From positions 735,808 through 799,807 of the forward strand of contig JAWKTN010000006.1 of assembly GCA_041399065.1 (NCBI GenBank): a stretch of DNA of 64,000 nt, in the 5' to 3' direction. Shown one piece after another: positions 26,881-36,742 of this stretch; the stretch's first letter is position 1, and every line of letters starts with the position of its first letter. The notes under the pieces are model-generated. The model was not told where the DNA came from. It saw only the letters and a list, made by a program, of their open reading frames with translations, and did not search any database. The DNA comes from JAGQPD01 sp020426865. GTDB lineage: Bacteria; Planctomycetota; Planctomycetia; Pirellulales; Pirellulaceae. The position numbers were made by a program, and so were the translations under genes.

Positions 26881-28707
26881 ATGACCTTAGCAAGTTCGAC
26901 CCGCGTTCGACATCTCACGTTAGCCTGTCACCTTGCCGCCATCCTCATCGCCACCACCGGCCCGCACCTCTGGGCTCAAGATCTACTTAACGATAATATT
27001 GACTTCTCGGGCGTCACGCTGCAACTGGTACCGTTTGCGCGTATGCCAAACGGGTTTAACGACTTAATCTCGATCACTACCCTCAACGGTACGACCTACG
27101 CAACGACCCAGGAAGGTGCCGTCTTCGAATTGCCCGCCGTTAACGAGGTCAGCGGCAACGCCACACTCCGACTAAATCTTGCCACGGCCATCCAGCAAGC
27201 CACAGGGCGATCCATGTCCGGCAACTCTGGGCAACAGGGACTTCAATCGATTGCTTTTCACCCCGATTTTTCTCACGCGGGTACTCCCGGTTACGGTAAA
27301 GCCTACACGACCTATCTCGCTCAAACACCAATCAACGCGGCCAATACCTTCTACTTGGGAAACAGCCAACGCGGTGGCAACGTAACCGGCGATGGCGTAC
27401 TGGCGGAATGGACAATCGATCCCGATACATTTCAATTGGAAACAACATCGTATCGGGAGCTCTTCCGCGTCAAAATGCCCGTCTACGACCATCCCATCAA
27501 GCAGGCCCGGTTCAACCCCTATGCCCGTCCCGGCGACGAAGACTACGGCTTGCTTTACATGACGCACGGCGATTCGAACATCAAGCACTCACCCACCGAC
27601 GATCCACAGGACCTCGACAATGCCCTGGGCAAGATGATTCGTATCAACCCGCTCGCATCCGGCGACTCTCGCTATACGATCCCCGACACGAATCCGTTTG
27701 CCGATAGCACCAACGGCAGCGTCCTGCCGGAAATCTACGCCTATGGCTTTCGCAACCCACACACCTATTCGTTCAACCAAGATGCAGCTGGACACGTACA
27801 TATTTTGGTCGGCGACATCGGTCGAAACAACATCGAGGAAGTTGATCTCGTGGTGGCTGGTGGCAATTATGGTTGGACCGAACGTGAAGGGACGTTCGTG
27901 CACCGACAATTGCCCGACTCCAATGCCGACGCCGGCTATATCACTGGGCTGAGCGACCTGCCGGCCAACGAAGCCGATTTCCAATACATTTATCCCGTCG
28001 CTCAGTTCGACCATGACGCCAATGTCAGCCAGGTCTCGTCGGGCAATGCCATCGCGACAGGGTTTGTCCTCAGCAACAGCGCCGATCCAACATTGCGCAA
28101 CCAGCTGTTCCTGATGAATTTCGCCACCCACGACGGGAACGTCTACCACGCCGATCTAAGCGACATGATCGATGCAGTGACTCAGCTGGACGCCTCCAAT
28201 CCCGATCGTGACCAGCCATCTGACTTAACCCAGGCCGTCTTATCTCAAGTGCACTTGGCGTTGGACCACGACAACAACCCCGACACAGCCGCGCAAATGT
28301 TCGACGACTTTCGGACCCTGTTAAGCAGCAATCGTTCGGATACGCGATTCGGTGAAGGGAGTTTTGGCGAGATGTACATTACGTCCAAACGCAATGGTGT
28401 CGTCTACCTTGTGACCAATTCCCTGCCGTTATTTGGCGACTACAACCTCAACGGCACTCGCGACGCCGCTGACTATACAGTCTGGAAAGATTCTTTCGGT
28501 ACGTCGGGTTTCCACCTGGCCGCCGACGGCAACGGCAATGGCGTCGTGGACGCTGCGGACTACACGATATGGAAAGATCGTTTCGGCAGCTCAAGCGCGG
28601 ATGCCGCACTGGTGTCGGTACCCGAACCCGCCACGGCAACGCTCGCAGTGGCAATGGTGTTCGTGGTATTGATCGCAACGCGGGAACGGCTGGGGACAGC
28701 GGTGTAA
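26881..28707 (+). CDS. exported PQQ-type sugar dehydrogenase-like propeller with dockerin repeats and PEP-CTERM
   Basis: 608 residues from ATG 26881. A signal peptide (LACHLAAILIATTGPHLWA) precedes a glucose/sorbosone dehydrogenase-type six-blade propeller (about 45-500): GQQGLQSIAFHPDFS, LGKMIRINPLAS, PEIYAYGFRNPHTYSF, LVGDIGRNNIEEVDLVVAGGNYGW and GEGSFGEMYITSKRNGVVY. Two dockerin-like Ca-binding repeats follow (GDYNLNGTRDAADYTVWKD and DGNGNGVVDAADYTIWKD), then PEP-CTERM VPEPATATLAVAMVFVVLIATRERL. The propeller family oxidises aldoses with PQQ, but the usual catalytic His was not placed with certainty. The dockerin/PEP-CTERM tail suggests display on the cell surface. It ends 2 bp from the convergent pseudogene. 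Confidence 0.85.
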   Translation: MTLASSTRVRHLTLACHLAAILIATTGPHLWAQDLLNDNIDFSGVTLQLVPFARMPNGFNDLISITTLNGTTYATTQEGAVFELPAVNEVSGNATLRLNLATAIQQATGRSMSGNSGQQGLQSIAFHPDFSHAGTPGYGKAYTTYLAQTPINAANTFYLGNSQRGGNVTGDGVLAEWTIDPDTFQLETTSYRELFRVKMPVYDHPIKQARFNPYARPGDEDYGLLYMTHGDSNIKHSPTDDPQDLDNALGKMIRINPLASGDSRYTIPDTNPFADSTNGSVLPEIYAYGFRNPHTYSFNQDAAGHVHILVGDIGRNNIEEVDLVVAGGNYGWTEREGTFVHRQLPDSNADAGYITGLSDLPANEADFQYIYPVAQFDHDANVSQVSSGNAIATGFVLSNSADPTLRNQLFLMNFATHDGNVYHADLSDMIDAVTQLDASNPDRDQPSDLTQAVLSQVHLALDHDNNPDTAAQMFDDFRTLLSSNRSDTRFGEGSFGEMYITSKRNGVVYLVTNSLPLFGDYNLNGTRDAADYTVWKDSFGTSGFHLAADGNGNGVVDAADYTIWKDRFGSSSADAALVSVPEPATATLAVAMVFVVLIATRERLGTAV

Positions 28708-28709
28708 CA

Positions 28710-29912
28710 TTACCGTTTCAAATCGATCATCAGCTTGCGGACCGAAAGACAGTCGTCTCCAGAAAAGACCAAGTACATGCTCGTGCCATCGGCACTCATC
28801 CACTTCGTGGGCAACGAACTCGATTCGCCTGGCCCAACATCCCAATGCTCGGTGAAGTACACCGTCCGCCATGGCCCCCATGGCTCGGGCGACTCGTAAA
28901 TCCCAAAGCCACCTTCATATCGCGGCCCCCGTGCGTCGCGACTTTGCGGCAGCACCTGGCAATAAAGAAACCGGCCGATTCCAGCATTGTACGACACGCT
29001 ACCGCGATAACAACGACCTGCATGTTCAAAGACCGTGCTGCGACGGGCAATACTTTTCGACCAACTCGGTTCCCCTTCGCTCGATAACCCAGCGAAATAA
29101 TCGTAAGCGTCCTCGTCCAACAGACGATGCTTGTGCGCTCGAGCCAACAGCATGCGATCGGCCGCGTCATACGCGTTGTCGCTGTCGGGCGAGTAGATAT
29201 AAACGAACTCGTCCCGCGCGCCAGCATAGTTCTTGCCGAAATTCAAAAACGTTGGGCAACCGAAGCTCTCGCTCCACGTCCAATCGCACGACTTCCAGGT
29301 GACGCCATGATCGGTCGACCACACTAACTGGGAATTGTCGCAGTTGCGGACCAGTAAATACAAGACGCCATCGATCATCAGCATCCCGCTGGCCTTTTTG
29401 CCTTCACGCCCTTGACCGACTTGTTCGATGGTAGGAGAACGCAAGTTGCTGCCGGACAACAGTGTCGGCTGGCCGGCAATGGTCGCCAATCCGAGGCTCA
29501 ATTTATGTTCAACGTGAGGCTCAAATCCCCAGCCATCGCCATATGCCGTGTACAGCAAATCATCATCGCCCCAGGTGATGGGCCAGTTGTCGCACCCTTC
29601 AGCCATTCGCACGATCTCGTCTTTCGGCGCCCATTGCACACTGCCTATCAGGTCACTATGTGGATAGGGTGGTTCGCCGGTATGGCCCAATGCAGCAGCG
29701 ACCAACGGCTCAAGGAACGGTCGCAGCACTTCATAGTGGTCGGCTTCTGCGTCCCGCGGCCACTGTTTGCCCCCCTCCCCTCCTCGCACGACAACCATAT
29801 CCAGCGACGGGACCACAACAATCAAACTGTCGTACAACCCCCACGCCCAGTAGGCGTCGCGTGGGACCAGCGGCAAGGTTCCGTCTGCGTTGTTCCCGCG
29901 CTCTGCGGAATG
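28710..29912 (-). pseudogene. 5'-truncated beta-lactamase-family hydrolase/DUF4185 gene
   Basis: The open frame runs from the codon after the kinase TGA (29913-29915) to TAA 28710. The first about 60 residues (NNADGTLPLVPRDAYWAWGL, DSLIVVVPSLDMVVVRGGEG) are the last strands of a class C/serine-hydrolase beta-lactamase fold; the SxxK and YxN catalytic parts are absent. After them comes a complete DUF4185-like region (LLYTAYGDGWGF, SGMLMIDGVLYLLVRN, WSTDHGVTW, WGPWRTVYFTEHWDVGPGE). Upstream codons are in frame with the kinase gene and the homology stops at its stop codon, so the 5' part seems lost by deletion or rearrangement. The only in-frame start is TTG 29876, without a Shine-Dalgarno. If expressed it would lack catalytic Ser and export signal. 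Confidence 0.7.
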
Positions 29913-32900
29913 TCAATCTGCGTCCGAATTCAGTTTGAAATCTACTTTATAGTATTTTCGTTCCTCCTGCGTCAGCTCGCGACACGCCATACGTTGGGCG
30001 TAATCAACCAGCCAATTCATATCCATTGGCCAACGCCTCACGGTCCCATCGTTGCTGTCGGTGATCAGCCAGCGACTATCATTGGTGAAGGCACATTCCC
30101 AAACTCCCCCGCGATGCGTACGCAAGTGCATGGTTGCCAATTCGGGATGTTCCGCCGTGAGATCGCACAGCACACCGTCACGTCGTGTCCCCATAACAAG
30201 CCACCGGCTGTCGGGACTCATTGCGCCAACCTGCGCGCCGCGGTGACCTTGAATAAGGCGCGGCACCGCGTTACCGGTGCGGACGTTCCTTAGTTCGGCC
30301 AACGTACGAGAGCGCGACAAGAACAACCATTCTTCGTTGGGGCTGAGTAAGCCAAGCCATGTGTCGTCATTCCCAGGCGGCCGAATGGAAATGGTTTTAG
30401 CGTTACGAACTTCGTGGTCCAATTTCACCATGGTCACATTCGGACTACCCATCCCACCTGTGACGAGTCGCTTCGAATGGGAATCTAGCGTCATTCCAAA
30501 TTGAACCGTTGCCTCACCCACAATTTGGCGACGTGCCATCATCTGATCCGGTCGATTCAAATCCCAAACCCAAGTGTTTCGTGACCACATGCCAACAGCG
30601 AGCCAACCATCGTCATTCGATAGGGCAACGCGGCATACCCTTCGATTACTACCCTCGTCTTCTGCTTTCTTTAGCATTACAGTTGGCGGTTTCGCATGGA
30701 GATCAGGAAAACTCCACGCTTTGACAAGTTCGTCACGGCTGTCGAAACCAACCGTAATCAATCTGCCGTGGGTAACATCTACGGCAGCATAGAACAGCCG
30801 TCCCTGCCCTGGGTTGAACACAATCGGCGATTCTTCTGGCTTCTCTTTTGTAAGGTCCCAAATCCGCACCATCTCGTCCAAACTCGCAGTCACCAGCCAA
30901 CGATTGTCGGAACTAATCGTGATTTTATAGATTTGTGCCGTATGCCCCTTCAAAATCCGCACGGTCGGCAGTCCATAGCCGTCATCCACACTCCAAAGCT
31001 TGGCAGATCCATCGCGTCCCGATACACAAATCCATCGGCCATTTTGGCTGACCGCAAATGCCGGGAAGCTTTCGTCATAGCCATGCATCGCCAATGATGA
31101 ATTGGCAATCGGTCCGACCGGATTATTCCACAAGCGAACCGTACCATCGGTTCCCACCGTTGCGAAACGCCGTCCGTCGGCACTGACGGCAACGCTAATG
31201 TCCAAGTCATGTGACCCGAGCGCGATTGGTTGATAATTCGGACCGATCGCATCCATATCCCAGATCATGGCTTCACCGTCTCGTCCACCGGTAATAATCC
31301 ACTTCCCGTCGCGACTCGTCTCAATGGGCGACACACCTTCGTGATGTACATTCCATTCGACGGTAAAGCGCTGCTGTGCTATGTCCTCCATTTTTACACC
31401 GTAGACTTTCGTGGAGTTTGCGCCAACAACGATCATCCACCCGTTGGCGATCCTTGGCCACGACGCTCCGAGATCCTCTGGCAGTGGAAACTGGTATCTG
31501 TTTTCGTTTTGCTCAAGATCCCATACGCGTATTCCTCCCCCTTCAATCGTCAGCCACCTCGAATCATCGCTCAATCTGGCACGAAAAATCCACATCCCTT
31601 CTGTAGAAAGTTCCGGACCGGTGGATTCGCGATCCTGTAGATTCCAAACATACGCAATCCGCTCATCGTCTTTATTCACGTGTTCGGACACAACACGATG
31701 CCCATTGGCAGCAACGTGCATACGCGCTGCCTTCCCTAAACTTCGCCCGAGCACACGCACCTCGGACGTAGGTGGGGAGTTTAAATCTCGCAAGTCCAGC
31801 GAGCCGCCCTTCGTTGATGTGACTAGCCAACGCCCGCTGGCATCCATACCCGCCAGTGTGATCTCGCTGTCTGAAGTCCAATCGATGACTGTTAATTCAC
31901 CCGAACCTTCCGCCAGGTCAACTACCTTCAAATCCGGATTGACGACAACCAACCGATTGCCGTCGCGACTTACCACACACGACGTTATCTTTGCACCTTT
32001 GTCACCTATCTCAATCGGCTCTGGAAACAACCCCGTCCGCGCCACTTGCGAAATATCCCAGACGCGAACAACCTCTGTTCCCTGCAAAATGAGCCATCTA
32101 TCCGTCACATACACGTTGTGAATTTCGGCCAACCCAGATACTAATGGAATTCCCGAAATATTGTTTGCACTGTTCAACAGTGCCTCATGTGCCACGGGCA
32201 AGACGTTGCCAAAATACTCCTGACTTTGTTTAACGGCCTCGATCGCCAACAGCGTGCTTACAACCGGACGTTCGTCCATCAACATAAACGAAGTGTTGGC
32301 CAGTCGCGTCACCTGCTCGCTCTTAGCCAACGCCTCCAGGTCATCGCTCTTCTGTTGCTCGGCTAAGGCTAATTCCCCCTTTTCGTGCGCCAATTGTGCC
32401 ATCATCAATGCCGCACCGACCGCAACCAACCCCATCACAACGATCAGTGCGCTGATAAACGTATATAATCGGCGGCGACGTACGGCTTCGGCGGCGCGTG
32501 TCTCCGATTCGATCCGTTCGTGCTCGGCCGTTCGAAGCCGCTCCTGAATTCGACGGTTGTACGTCGCCATCTCTTCGGCGACTTTCCCCGCATGCCGCGG
32601 ACGATCTCGTACCTCCGCGGACAAGCAACACTTGGCGATCGCGACTAACTCGCTGCTCGCCGCACAATTCTCCAGACGCTGGAAACAAGCCTCGAGCCGT
32701 CCCGCACACGCCATGCGATGCACCTCGCGAGCGTCCCGAGCATCCGTCGCAACATAGGGAGGCTGCCCAGTCAAGATTTCACACAGAACCGCACCCAATG
32801 CAAACACGTCAACCCGCTCGTCCAACCGATCGACCTCGCCCAATGCTTGTTCGGGGGGCATGTAGGCGAACGTCCCCATCACTCGGCCCATCCGCGTTTC

Positions 32901-33824
32901 CGAACTGCCACCGCCTGTCGAATCGCTGTTATTGTTACGGACCGTACGGATGACGCTGACTTGAGTCGCTGCGCCGTCGGTGCGGTCTATCGTCGCTGCA
33001 TCGCCTACCATCAGCACTTTGGCCAAACCCCAATCCATCACCTGCACTTCGCCGAACGCCCCAACCATGATGTTGGAGGGCTTGAGATCGCGATGGACCA
33101 CACCACGCGAATGAGCGTAGGCCATGGTCTGGCACACTTGTTCGAAGATCGCTAACAATCGCCCAATTTCATTGTCTTCCGACGCCGAGTCCTTCAACAA
33201 CTGCGACAACGTTCGACCCTTGACGAGCTTCATCGTAAAAAACGGCCGATTGTCTTCAGCGCGTCCGAGTTCATAAATCGGCACGATTCCGGGATGCTGC
33301 AATTGTCCACCAATCTGCGCCTCTTCCACGAATCGACGCATGCATTCGGGGTCGTCTTTGTGGCGTTCCAACAATACCTTAATCGCCAGATCGCGTCCCA
33401 GATCTGTGTCACGGCCGCGTATGATCGCCCCCATACCGCCCCGAGCAATCTCGTCTTGCCACACATACCTTCCAACTTGAACGCCGTTGGCCGTTCGCGA
33501 CACGTCGGCAGCCACGTCGAATTGCCCACTAAGTTCCTCTTCATTCGTTCCGTCGCCGAGCGTATGCGTATCCCGCAACACAATGCTCGGACGGACTCCG
33601 CCAAGAGTTCGACTCAACGCGTCCAAGACACTCGCGGTAGGTGACTTTCTCTTTTCTCCGTCCTGGTCGTTGGCTTCAACGTCACGCGTTCGCCGCTGTT
33701 CGACTTGCTCTCGTACGCGACGTAATAGCTTCAGATCATCGCCACACTGCTCGGCAATCCACTTTCCGCGCATATCGTCGCCTTCGATTCGCAACGCCGC
33801 AGATACAATCGATTCTTCATTCAT
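29913..33824 (-). CDS. transmembrane Ser/Thr protein kinase with WD40 repeat tail
   Basis: 1303 residues from ATG 33824 (GGGAAAG upstream). The kinase domain spans about 115-425: glycine loop ARGGMGAI, catalytic K149 (AIKV), HRDLKPSN with D246, and DWG (264-266) where DFG is usual, a variant common in planctomycete kinases. A Ser/Asn-rich insertion of about 40 residues lies in the activation segment (TVRNNNSDSTGGGSSET) before GTFAYMPPEQ. An arginine-flanked TM segment lies at about 454-478. The rest, about 800 residues, is WD40/beta-propeller (IYKITISSDNRWLVTASLD, WECAFTNDSRWLITDSNDG and many similar units, enough for two propellers). The propellers would lie outside the membrane and the kinase in the cytoplasm. 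No ECF sigma gene is adjacent. Confidence 0.93.
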   Translation of the reverse strand: MNEESIVSAALRIEGDDMRGKWIAEQCGDDLKLLRRVREQVEQRRTRDVEANDQDGEKRKSPTASVLDALSRTLGGVRPSIVLRDTHTLGDGTNEEELSGQFDVAADVSRTANGVQVGRYVWQDEIARGGMGAIIRGRDTDLGRDLAIKVLLERHKDDPECMRRFVEEAQIGGQLQHPGIVPIYELGRAEDNRPFFTMKLVKGRTLSQLLKDSASEDNEIGRLLAIFEQVCQTMAYAHSRGVVHRDLKPSNIMVGAFGEVQVMDWGLAKVLMVGDAATIDRTDGAATQVSVIRTVRNNNSDSTGGGSSETRMGRVMGTFAYMPPEQALGEVDRLDERVDVFALGAVLCEILTGQPPYVATDARDAREVHRMACAGRLEACFQRLENCAASSELVAIAKCCLSAEVRDRPRHAGKVAEEMATYNRRIQERLRTAEHERIESETRAAEAVRRRRLYTFISALIVVMGLVAVGAALMMAQLAHEKGELALAEQQKSDDLEALAKSEQVTRLANTSFMLMDERPVVSTLLAIEAVKQSQEYFGNVLPVAHEALLNSANNISGIPLVSGLAEIHNVYVTDRWLILQGTEVVRVWDISQVARTGLFPEPIEIGDKGAKITSCVVSRDGNRLVVVNPDLKVVDLAEGSGELTVIDWTSDSEITLAGMDASGRWLVTSTKGGSLDLRDLNSPPTSEVRVLGRSLGKAARMHVAANGHRVVSEHVNKDDERIAYVWNLQDRESTGPELSTEGMWIFRARLSDDSRWLTIEGGGIRVWDLEQNENRYQFPLPEDLGASWPRIANGWMIVVGANSTKVYGVKMEDIAQQRFTVEWNVHHEGVSPIETSRDGKWIITGGRDGEAMIWDMDAIGPNYQPIALGSHDLDISVAVSADGRRFATVGTDGTVRLWNNPVGPIANSSLAMHGYDESFPAFAVSQNGRWICVSGRDGSAKLWSVDDGYGLPTVRILKGHTAQIYKITISSDNRWLVTASLDEMVRIWDLTKEKPEESPIVFNPGQGRLFYAAVDVTHGRLITVGFDSRDELVKAWSFPDLHAKPPTVMLKKAEDEGSNRRVCRVALSNDDGWLAVGMWSRNTWVWDLNRPDQMMARRQIVGEATVQFGMTLDSHSKRLVTGGMGSPNVTMVKLDHEVRNAKTISIRPPGNDDTWLGLLSPNEEWLFLSRSRTLAELRNVRTGNAVPRLIQGHRGAQVGAMSPDSRWLVMGTRRDGVLCDLTAEHPELATMHLRTHRGGVWECAFTNDSRWLITDSNDGTVRRWPMDMNWLVDYAQRMACRELTQEERKYYKVDFKLNSDAD

Positions 33825-34124
33825 TGCTTTCCCTTAAACTCATAAACTGTGGCGGATGACTGACTTTCACTTGAATCAGCTCGTAGACTGCGGCTGGTCC
33901 GCACGCATAATTGTCACACAGGAGGCTGGCATGTTCAAGATCTACCGTTGCTATCTTCGTTGGAATCCAAACACTTTCGCTCGCGTCTCAACCACCGCAC
34001 TTACCGACGATACGGGGACTCTGGTACCCTGCCAGGTTTTTGCATTCGGTTAGCTTATGTGTCGGACACTGGGCACGTCTTCGCTTACGCGAGCCATCAC
34101 GCGGTGCTCGCGTCACACGTCGTT
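33825..34124. other. 300-bp intergenic region with a possible small ORF
   Basis: This holds the kinase promoter (minus strand) and the 3' flank of the Gfo/Idh/MocA gene. A GC stem (cgcgagc 34088-34094 with gctcgcg 34106-34112) lies 13 bp beyond the oxidoreductase stop but lacks a U-tract, so at most a weak terminator. Confidence 0.5.
33931..34053 (+). CDS. possible 40-residue small protein
   Basis: ATG 33931 is preceded by AGGAGG at 5-nt spacing (caggaggctggc), the best Shine-Dalgarno in this gap. The frame encodes 40 residues (MFKIYRCYLRWNPNTFARVS…) ending at TAG 34051. There is no known family, no signal peptide and no neighbour on the same strand. A chance frame or decayed gene start is just as likely. 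Confidence 0.2.
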   Translation: MFKIYRCYLRWNPNTFARVSTTALTDDTGTLVPCQVFAFG

Positions 34125-35330
34125 TCAGGATATCAGCGCCAGCGGATTGACACGCGTCTCGAGCGGCAGCGGCACGGGCGTGCCAACGCGATGCGATTCA
34201 AACACCGCCGCGATCATTTCGACAATCGCCCGAGCGTCTTCGGCCGAGCAACGGGTTGCGCGGTCCTCCTCAATCGCCGCCAGCAAATCAATCAGCGCCG
34301 CCAGGTGTCCGCCTTCATACGTGCCGTCCTGTCGCGGTTCGGGCTGACCGATTCCCGCCGACGTGATCTGTTCCCACCTCTTTCCCGATCGCCCCGGCGA
34401 CCAACTGCTGTCACGCAAGATGTATGCCGGCGCCAAGTACCCGCTCTCCATTTCAATGACACTCTTGGACCCAAATACCTGGATGGCAAACCGCGACGGA
34501 CTGCCGGCCCGATCACGACGCGAGGCGAAATGGCCAAATGCACCGCTGGCAAACCGATATCGTGCCTGCAGATTGTCACCGGTTAGTAGTCCAATTCCTT
34601 CGGCCCCCTCCTGCACATCAGCCTTTTTCACCAAATGCCCGCCCTGCAAGACGGTCGCGCTGCACTCGATTGCATTTCCACCAGCCAGGGAACGCATCAG
34701 CCCGAACACATGGGAGCCCAACACCCACAAATCTTCGCCGCCACCGCGGCGATCTTCCTTCCCGCGCGCACGCAACTCGAGCACATCTCCGATTTCCCCC
34801 TCCGCGATCAATTGCTTCACGACATCCAACACCGGCGAGTACTGACTGATATGGGCAATGCCCAGTTTCAAGTTGCGTGATTGAAGTAAGTCGACAACCT
34901 GATCGCATTCGGCCAATGTGCGACAAAAGGGCTTTTCCATGTAGATGTGGCAACCGGCTTCCGCGCAGGCCGTGATCATTTCGTGATGCTGATCGAGCCA
35001 TCGCGGGCAAATGGCCACAATATCCAGTTGCTCCTTTTGTAGCATTTCGCGGAAGTCGGCATACACGCGTTGCGGCTCGACGCGCTTCCGCGCCGCCTGG
35101 CGACCATTTTCATCTTGATCGGCCAGCGCAATCATCTGCGCGCCCGCCAGCTTCGTGCAAGCAACGTCCACTCCATGCCCATAATCTCCACGACCCGTAC
35201 TGCCGATGATCCCCACTCGTACCGAACGGCTTTCGGCCGCCGAACAGGAAGAATTGCGCCACGCCGTGTTGTACGACATAGCGGCCAGCGACGCTGCCTG
35301 CAAAAAATGACGACGATTCGAAAACACCAT
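34125..35330 (-). CDS. Tat-exported Gfo/Idh/MocA oxidoreductase
   Basis: 401 residues from ATG 35330 with TTGGAGGAATCG upstream. The longer frame to 35438 is only open because it reads through the 24-bp repeats. The N-terminus SNRRHFLQAASLAAM is Tat-like. The Rossmann start is VGIIGSTGRGDYGHG, and the family marker MEKPFCRT (EKP) is present after GCHIY. The C-terminal domain carries GEIGDVLELRARGKEDRRGGGED and YEGGHLAALIDLLAAIEE. These NAD(P)-dependent enzymes act on sugars or inositols; exported planctomycete members may carry tightly bound NADP as in glucose-fructose oxidoreductase. A second Gfo/Idh/MocA gene lies upstream on the same strand, separated by the repeat cluster. Confidence 0.9.
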   Translation of the reverse strand: MVFSNRRHFLQAASLAAMSYNTAWRNSSCSAAESRSVRVGIIGSTGRGDYGHGVDVACTKLAGAQMIALADQDENGRQAARKRVEPQRVYADFREMLQKEQLDIVAICPRWLDQHHEMITACAEAGCHIYMEKPFCRTLAECDQVVDLLQSRNLKLGIAHISQYSPVLDVVKQLIAEGEIGDVLELRARGKEDRRGGGEDLWVLGSHVFGLMRSLAGGNAIECSATVLQGGHLVKKADVQEGAEGIGLLTGDNLQARYRFASGAFGHFASRRDRAGSPSRFAIQVFGSKSVIEMESGYLAPAYILRDSSWSPGRSGKRWEQITSAGIGQPEPRQDGTYEGGHLAALIDLLAAIEEDRATRCSAEDARAIVEMIAAVFESHRVGTPVPLPLETRVNPLALIS

Positions 35331-35375
35331 CGATTCCTCCAAGCTTTGTGAATGCATCAAGTCACGTTGTGCGAC

Positions 35376-35447
35376 AATACCCCGAACCACCAAGTATTTA
35401 ATACCTCGAACCACCAAGTATTCAATACCTCGAACCACATAGTATTG
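35376..35447. repeat. three 24-bp tandem palindromic repeats
   Basis: Units begin at 35376, 35400 and 35424, each aatacc(t/c)cgaaccac(c/a)(a/t)agtatt plus one base. Unit ends AATAC and GTATT are complementary, so each unit can fold. The same core in inverted orientation lies at 60096-60161 and as a perfect palindrome at 24344-24366. It sits between two Gfo/Idh/MocA genes. Confidence 0.9.
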
Positions 35448-35479
35448 CGGTCATGAAACGCGATCATGGAACCTGGCCG

Positions 35480-36559
35480 TTAAGCCCCCAACGGTAAACC
35501 GCAAGCCTTGAGCAATGTGCGTTGGACGGCCAAATCGTGCTGATAGCTGAAGTCCGCCTCCTTCTCGCCCCGAATGATCCTCGCCATGTCGGCGGCATCG
35601 TCCACGTACCGGCGGTATTCCGGAAACGTGATCTCTTGCTTCCCTTTTTGATACTCACCACGCGATTGCGACAGTGCGACGCGAGCAGCCGGATCGTCAA
35701 GCGGTTGAATATGAAAAGTCCCTTCCGTACCGCACACCACCAAGTGTCGACGAGCAAACCCTTCCACCTCCTGAGCGCTCGATTTGACCGTGGCAATCGC
35801 CCGCGGATATCGCAACACTGCCAGCATATTGTCCATAAGGCTGTCGTCATAAGACGATACGTGTTGACGGAACGACGTGACGTCATCCGGTTCGCCCAAT
35901 ACGCCAATGGTCAGGTCCAGGATATGGCAACCCAATTCAAACATCATGCCCCCCGGATACTCCGCCAACTCGGCCCGCGACCGGGCATCCACCACCTTGC
36001 TCATCACGGTGTGAAGCTCAAAAACTTCGCCCAACCAACCTTGACGCAAGAAATGGCGAAGCAGGACCACAGCCGGGTTGTAGCGATACATGTAGCCCAT
36101 TTGTACGAGCCGCCTTTGGCGCTCGGCGTTGGCCAGGATTTTTTGAAAGTGCGGCAGTGACTGGCCAGCTGGCTTGTCCAAGTGAATATGCATCCCCGCG
36201 TCCACACACATCTCCGCCATTGCCAGGGAATCGCGGACGCGCGTCTCCACGAGCACCACCTGCAGGCCAGTTACATTGAGCAGTTGTTCGGCCGTCATCC
36301 AAGGTAAATCACGAAACGGCCCCTGCGCCTCCGCTCGGCGCCGCAATTCCGCATCTGGTTCAACGATCCCCACAACGTCGTAGTCCGGCGACTCTCGGTA
36401 GACCGAAAGCTTCGTGGCGTGCGCATGGCCGACACCTATTTGGCCGACCTTGATCCGCGGCTTTGTATCTGACTGGCCCCATATTCGCTGGCCCATCGCG
36501 CCAACGCTCGCGGCCATCGTTCCCGTCATTACCGTCCGCCGATCAATGCGTAACGTCAT
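35480..36559 (-). CDS. Gfo/Idh/MocA oxidoreductase
   Basis: 359 residues from ATG 36559 with AAAGGTG about 8 nt upstream; the longer frame to 36742 crosses the divergent promoter. RRTVMTGTMAASVGA is a probable Tat signal. The Rossmann fold is KVGQIGVGHAHATKLSVYRES, and the family motif is LDKPAGQSL (DKP instead of EKP) after GMHIH. The C-terminal domain has FELHTVMSKVVDARSRAELAEYPGGMMFELGCHILDL in pieces, with the conserved late G-H pair, and FHIQPLDDPAARVAL. Substrate unknown. It is divergent from the CotH gene and probably transcribed ahead of the second oxidoreductase. Confidence 0.88.
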   Translation of the reverse strand: MTLRIDRRTVMTGTMAASVGAMGQRIWGQSDTKPRIKVGQIGVGHAHATKLSVYRESPDYDVVGIVEPDAELRRRAEAQGPFRDLPWMTAEQLLNVTGLQVVLVETRVRDSLAMAEMCVDAGMHIHLDKPAGQSLPHFQKILANAERQRRLVQMGYMYRYNPAVVLLRHFLRQGWLGEVFELHTVMSKVVDARSRAELAEYPGGMMFELGCHILDLTIGVLGEPDDVTSFRQHVSSYDDSLMDNMLAVLRYPRAIATVKSSAQEVEGFARRHLVVCGTEGTFHIQPLDDPAARVALSQSRGEYQKGKQEITFPEYRRYVDDAADMARIIRGEKEADFSYQHDLAVQRTLLKACGLPLGA

Positions 36560-36742
36560 CGATGCACACCTTTCGTGCTCAATCAAGTACCATAGACTGA
36601 CAAGAACCGCGTTCCGTGCCCGCCCGTTCGCGCGTGCGCCCTTGCCGAATATAATCAACTCGCAAGCAGAATAACACCTAACGACGGCCGACGTTGGCCT
36701 GTATTGCCTCCAAGCCTCCGCCCACATCAGGCCTCCGCCCAC

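Noticed and set aside
34088..34112. GC stem as a terminator of the Gfo/Idh/MocA gene
   Set aside because: No U-tract on the minus strand; the stem is only 7 bp with an 11-nt loop.
34125..35438. Longer start of the Gfo/Idh/MocA gene at 35438
   Set aside because: The extra residues are translations of the 24-bp repeats; ATG 35330 has a good Shine-Dalgarno and a Tat signal.
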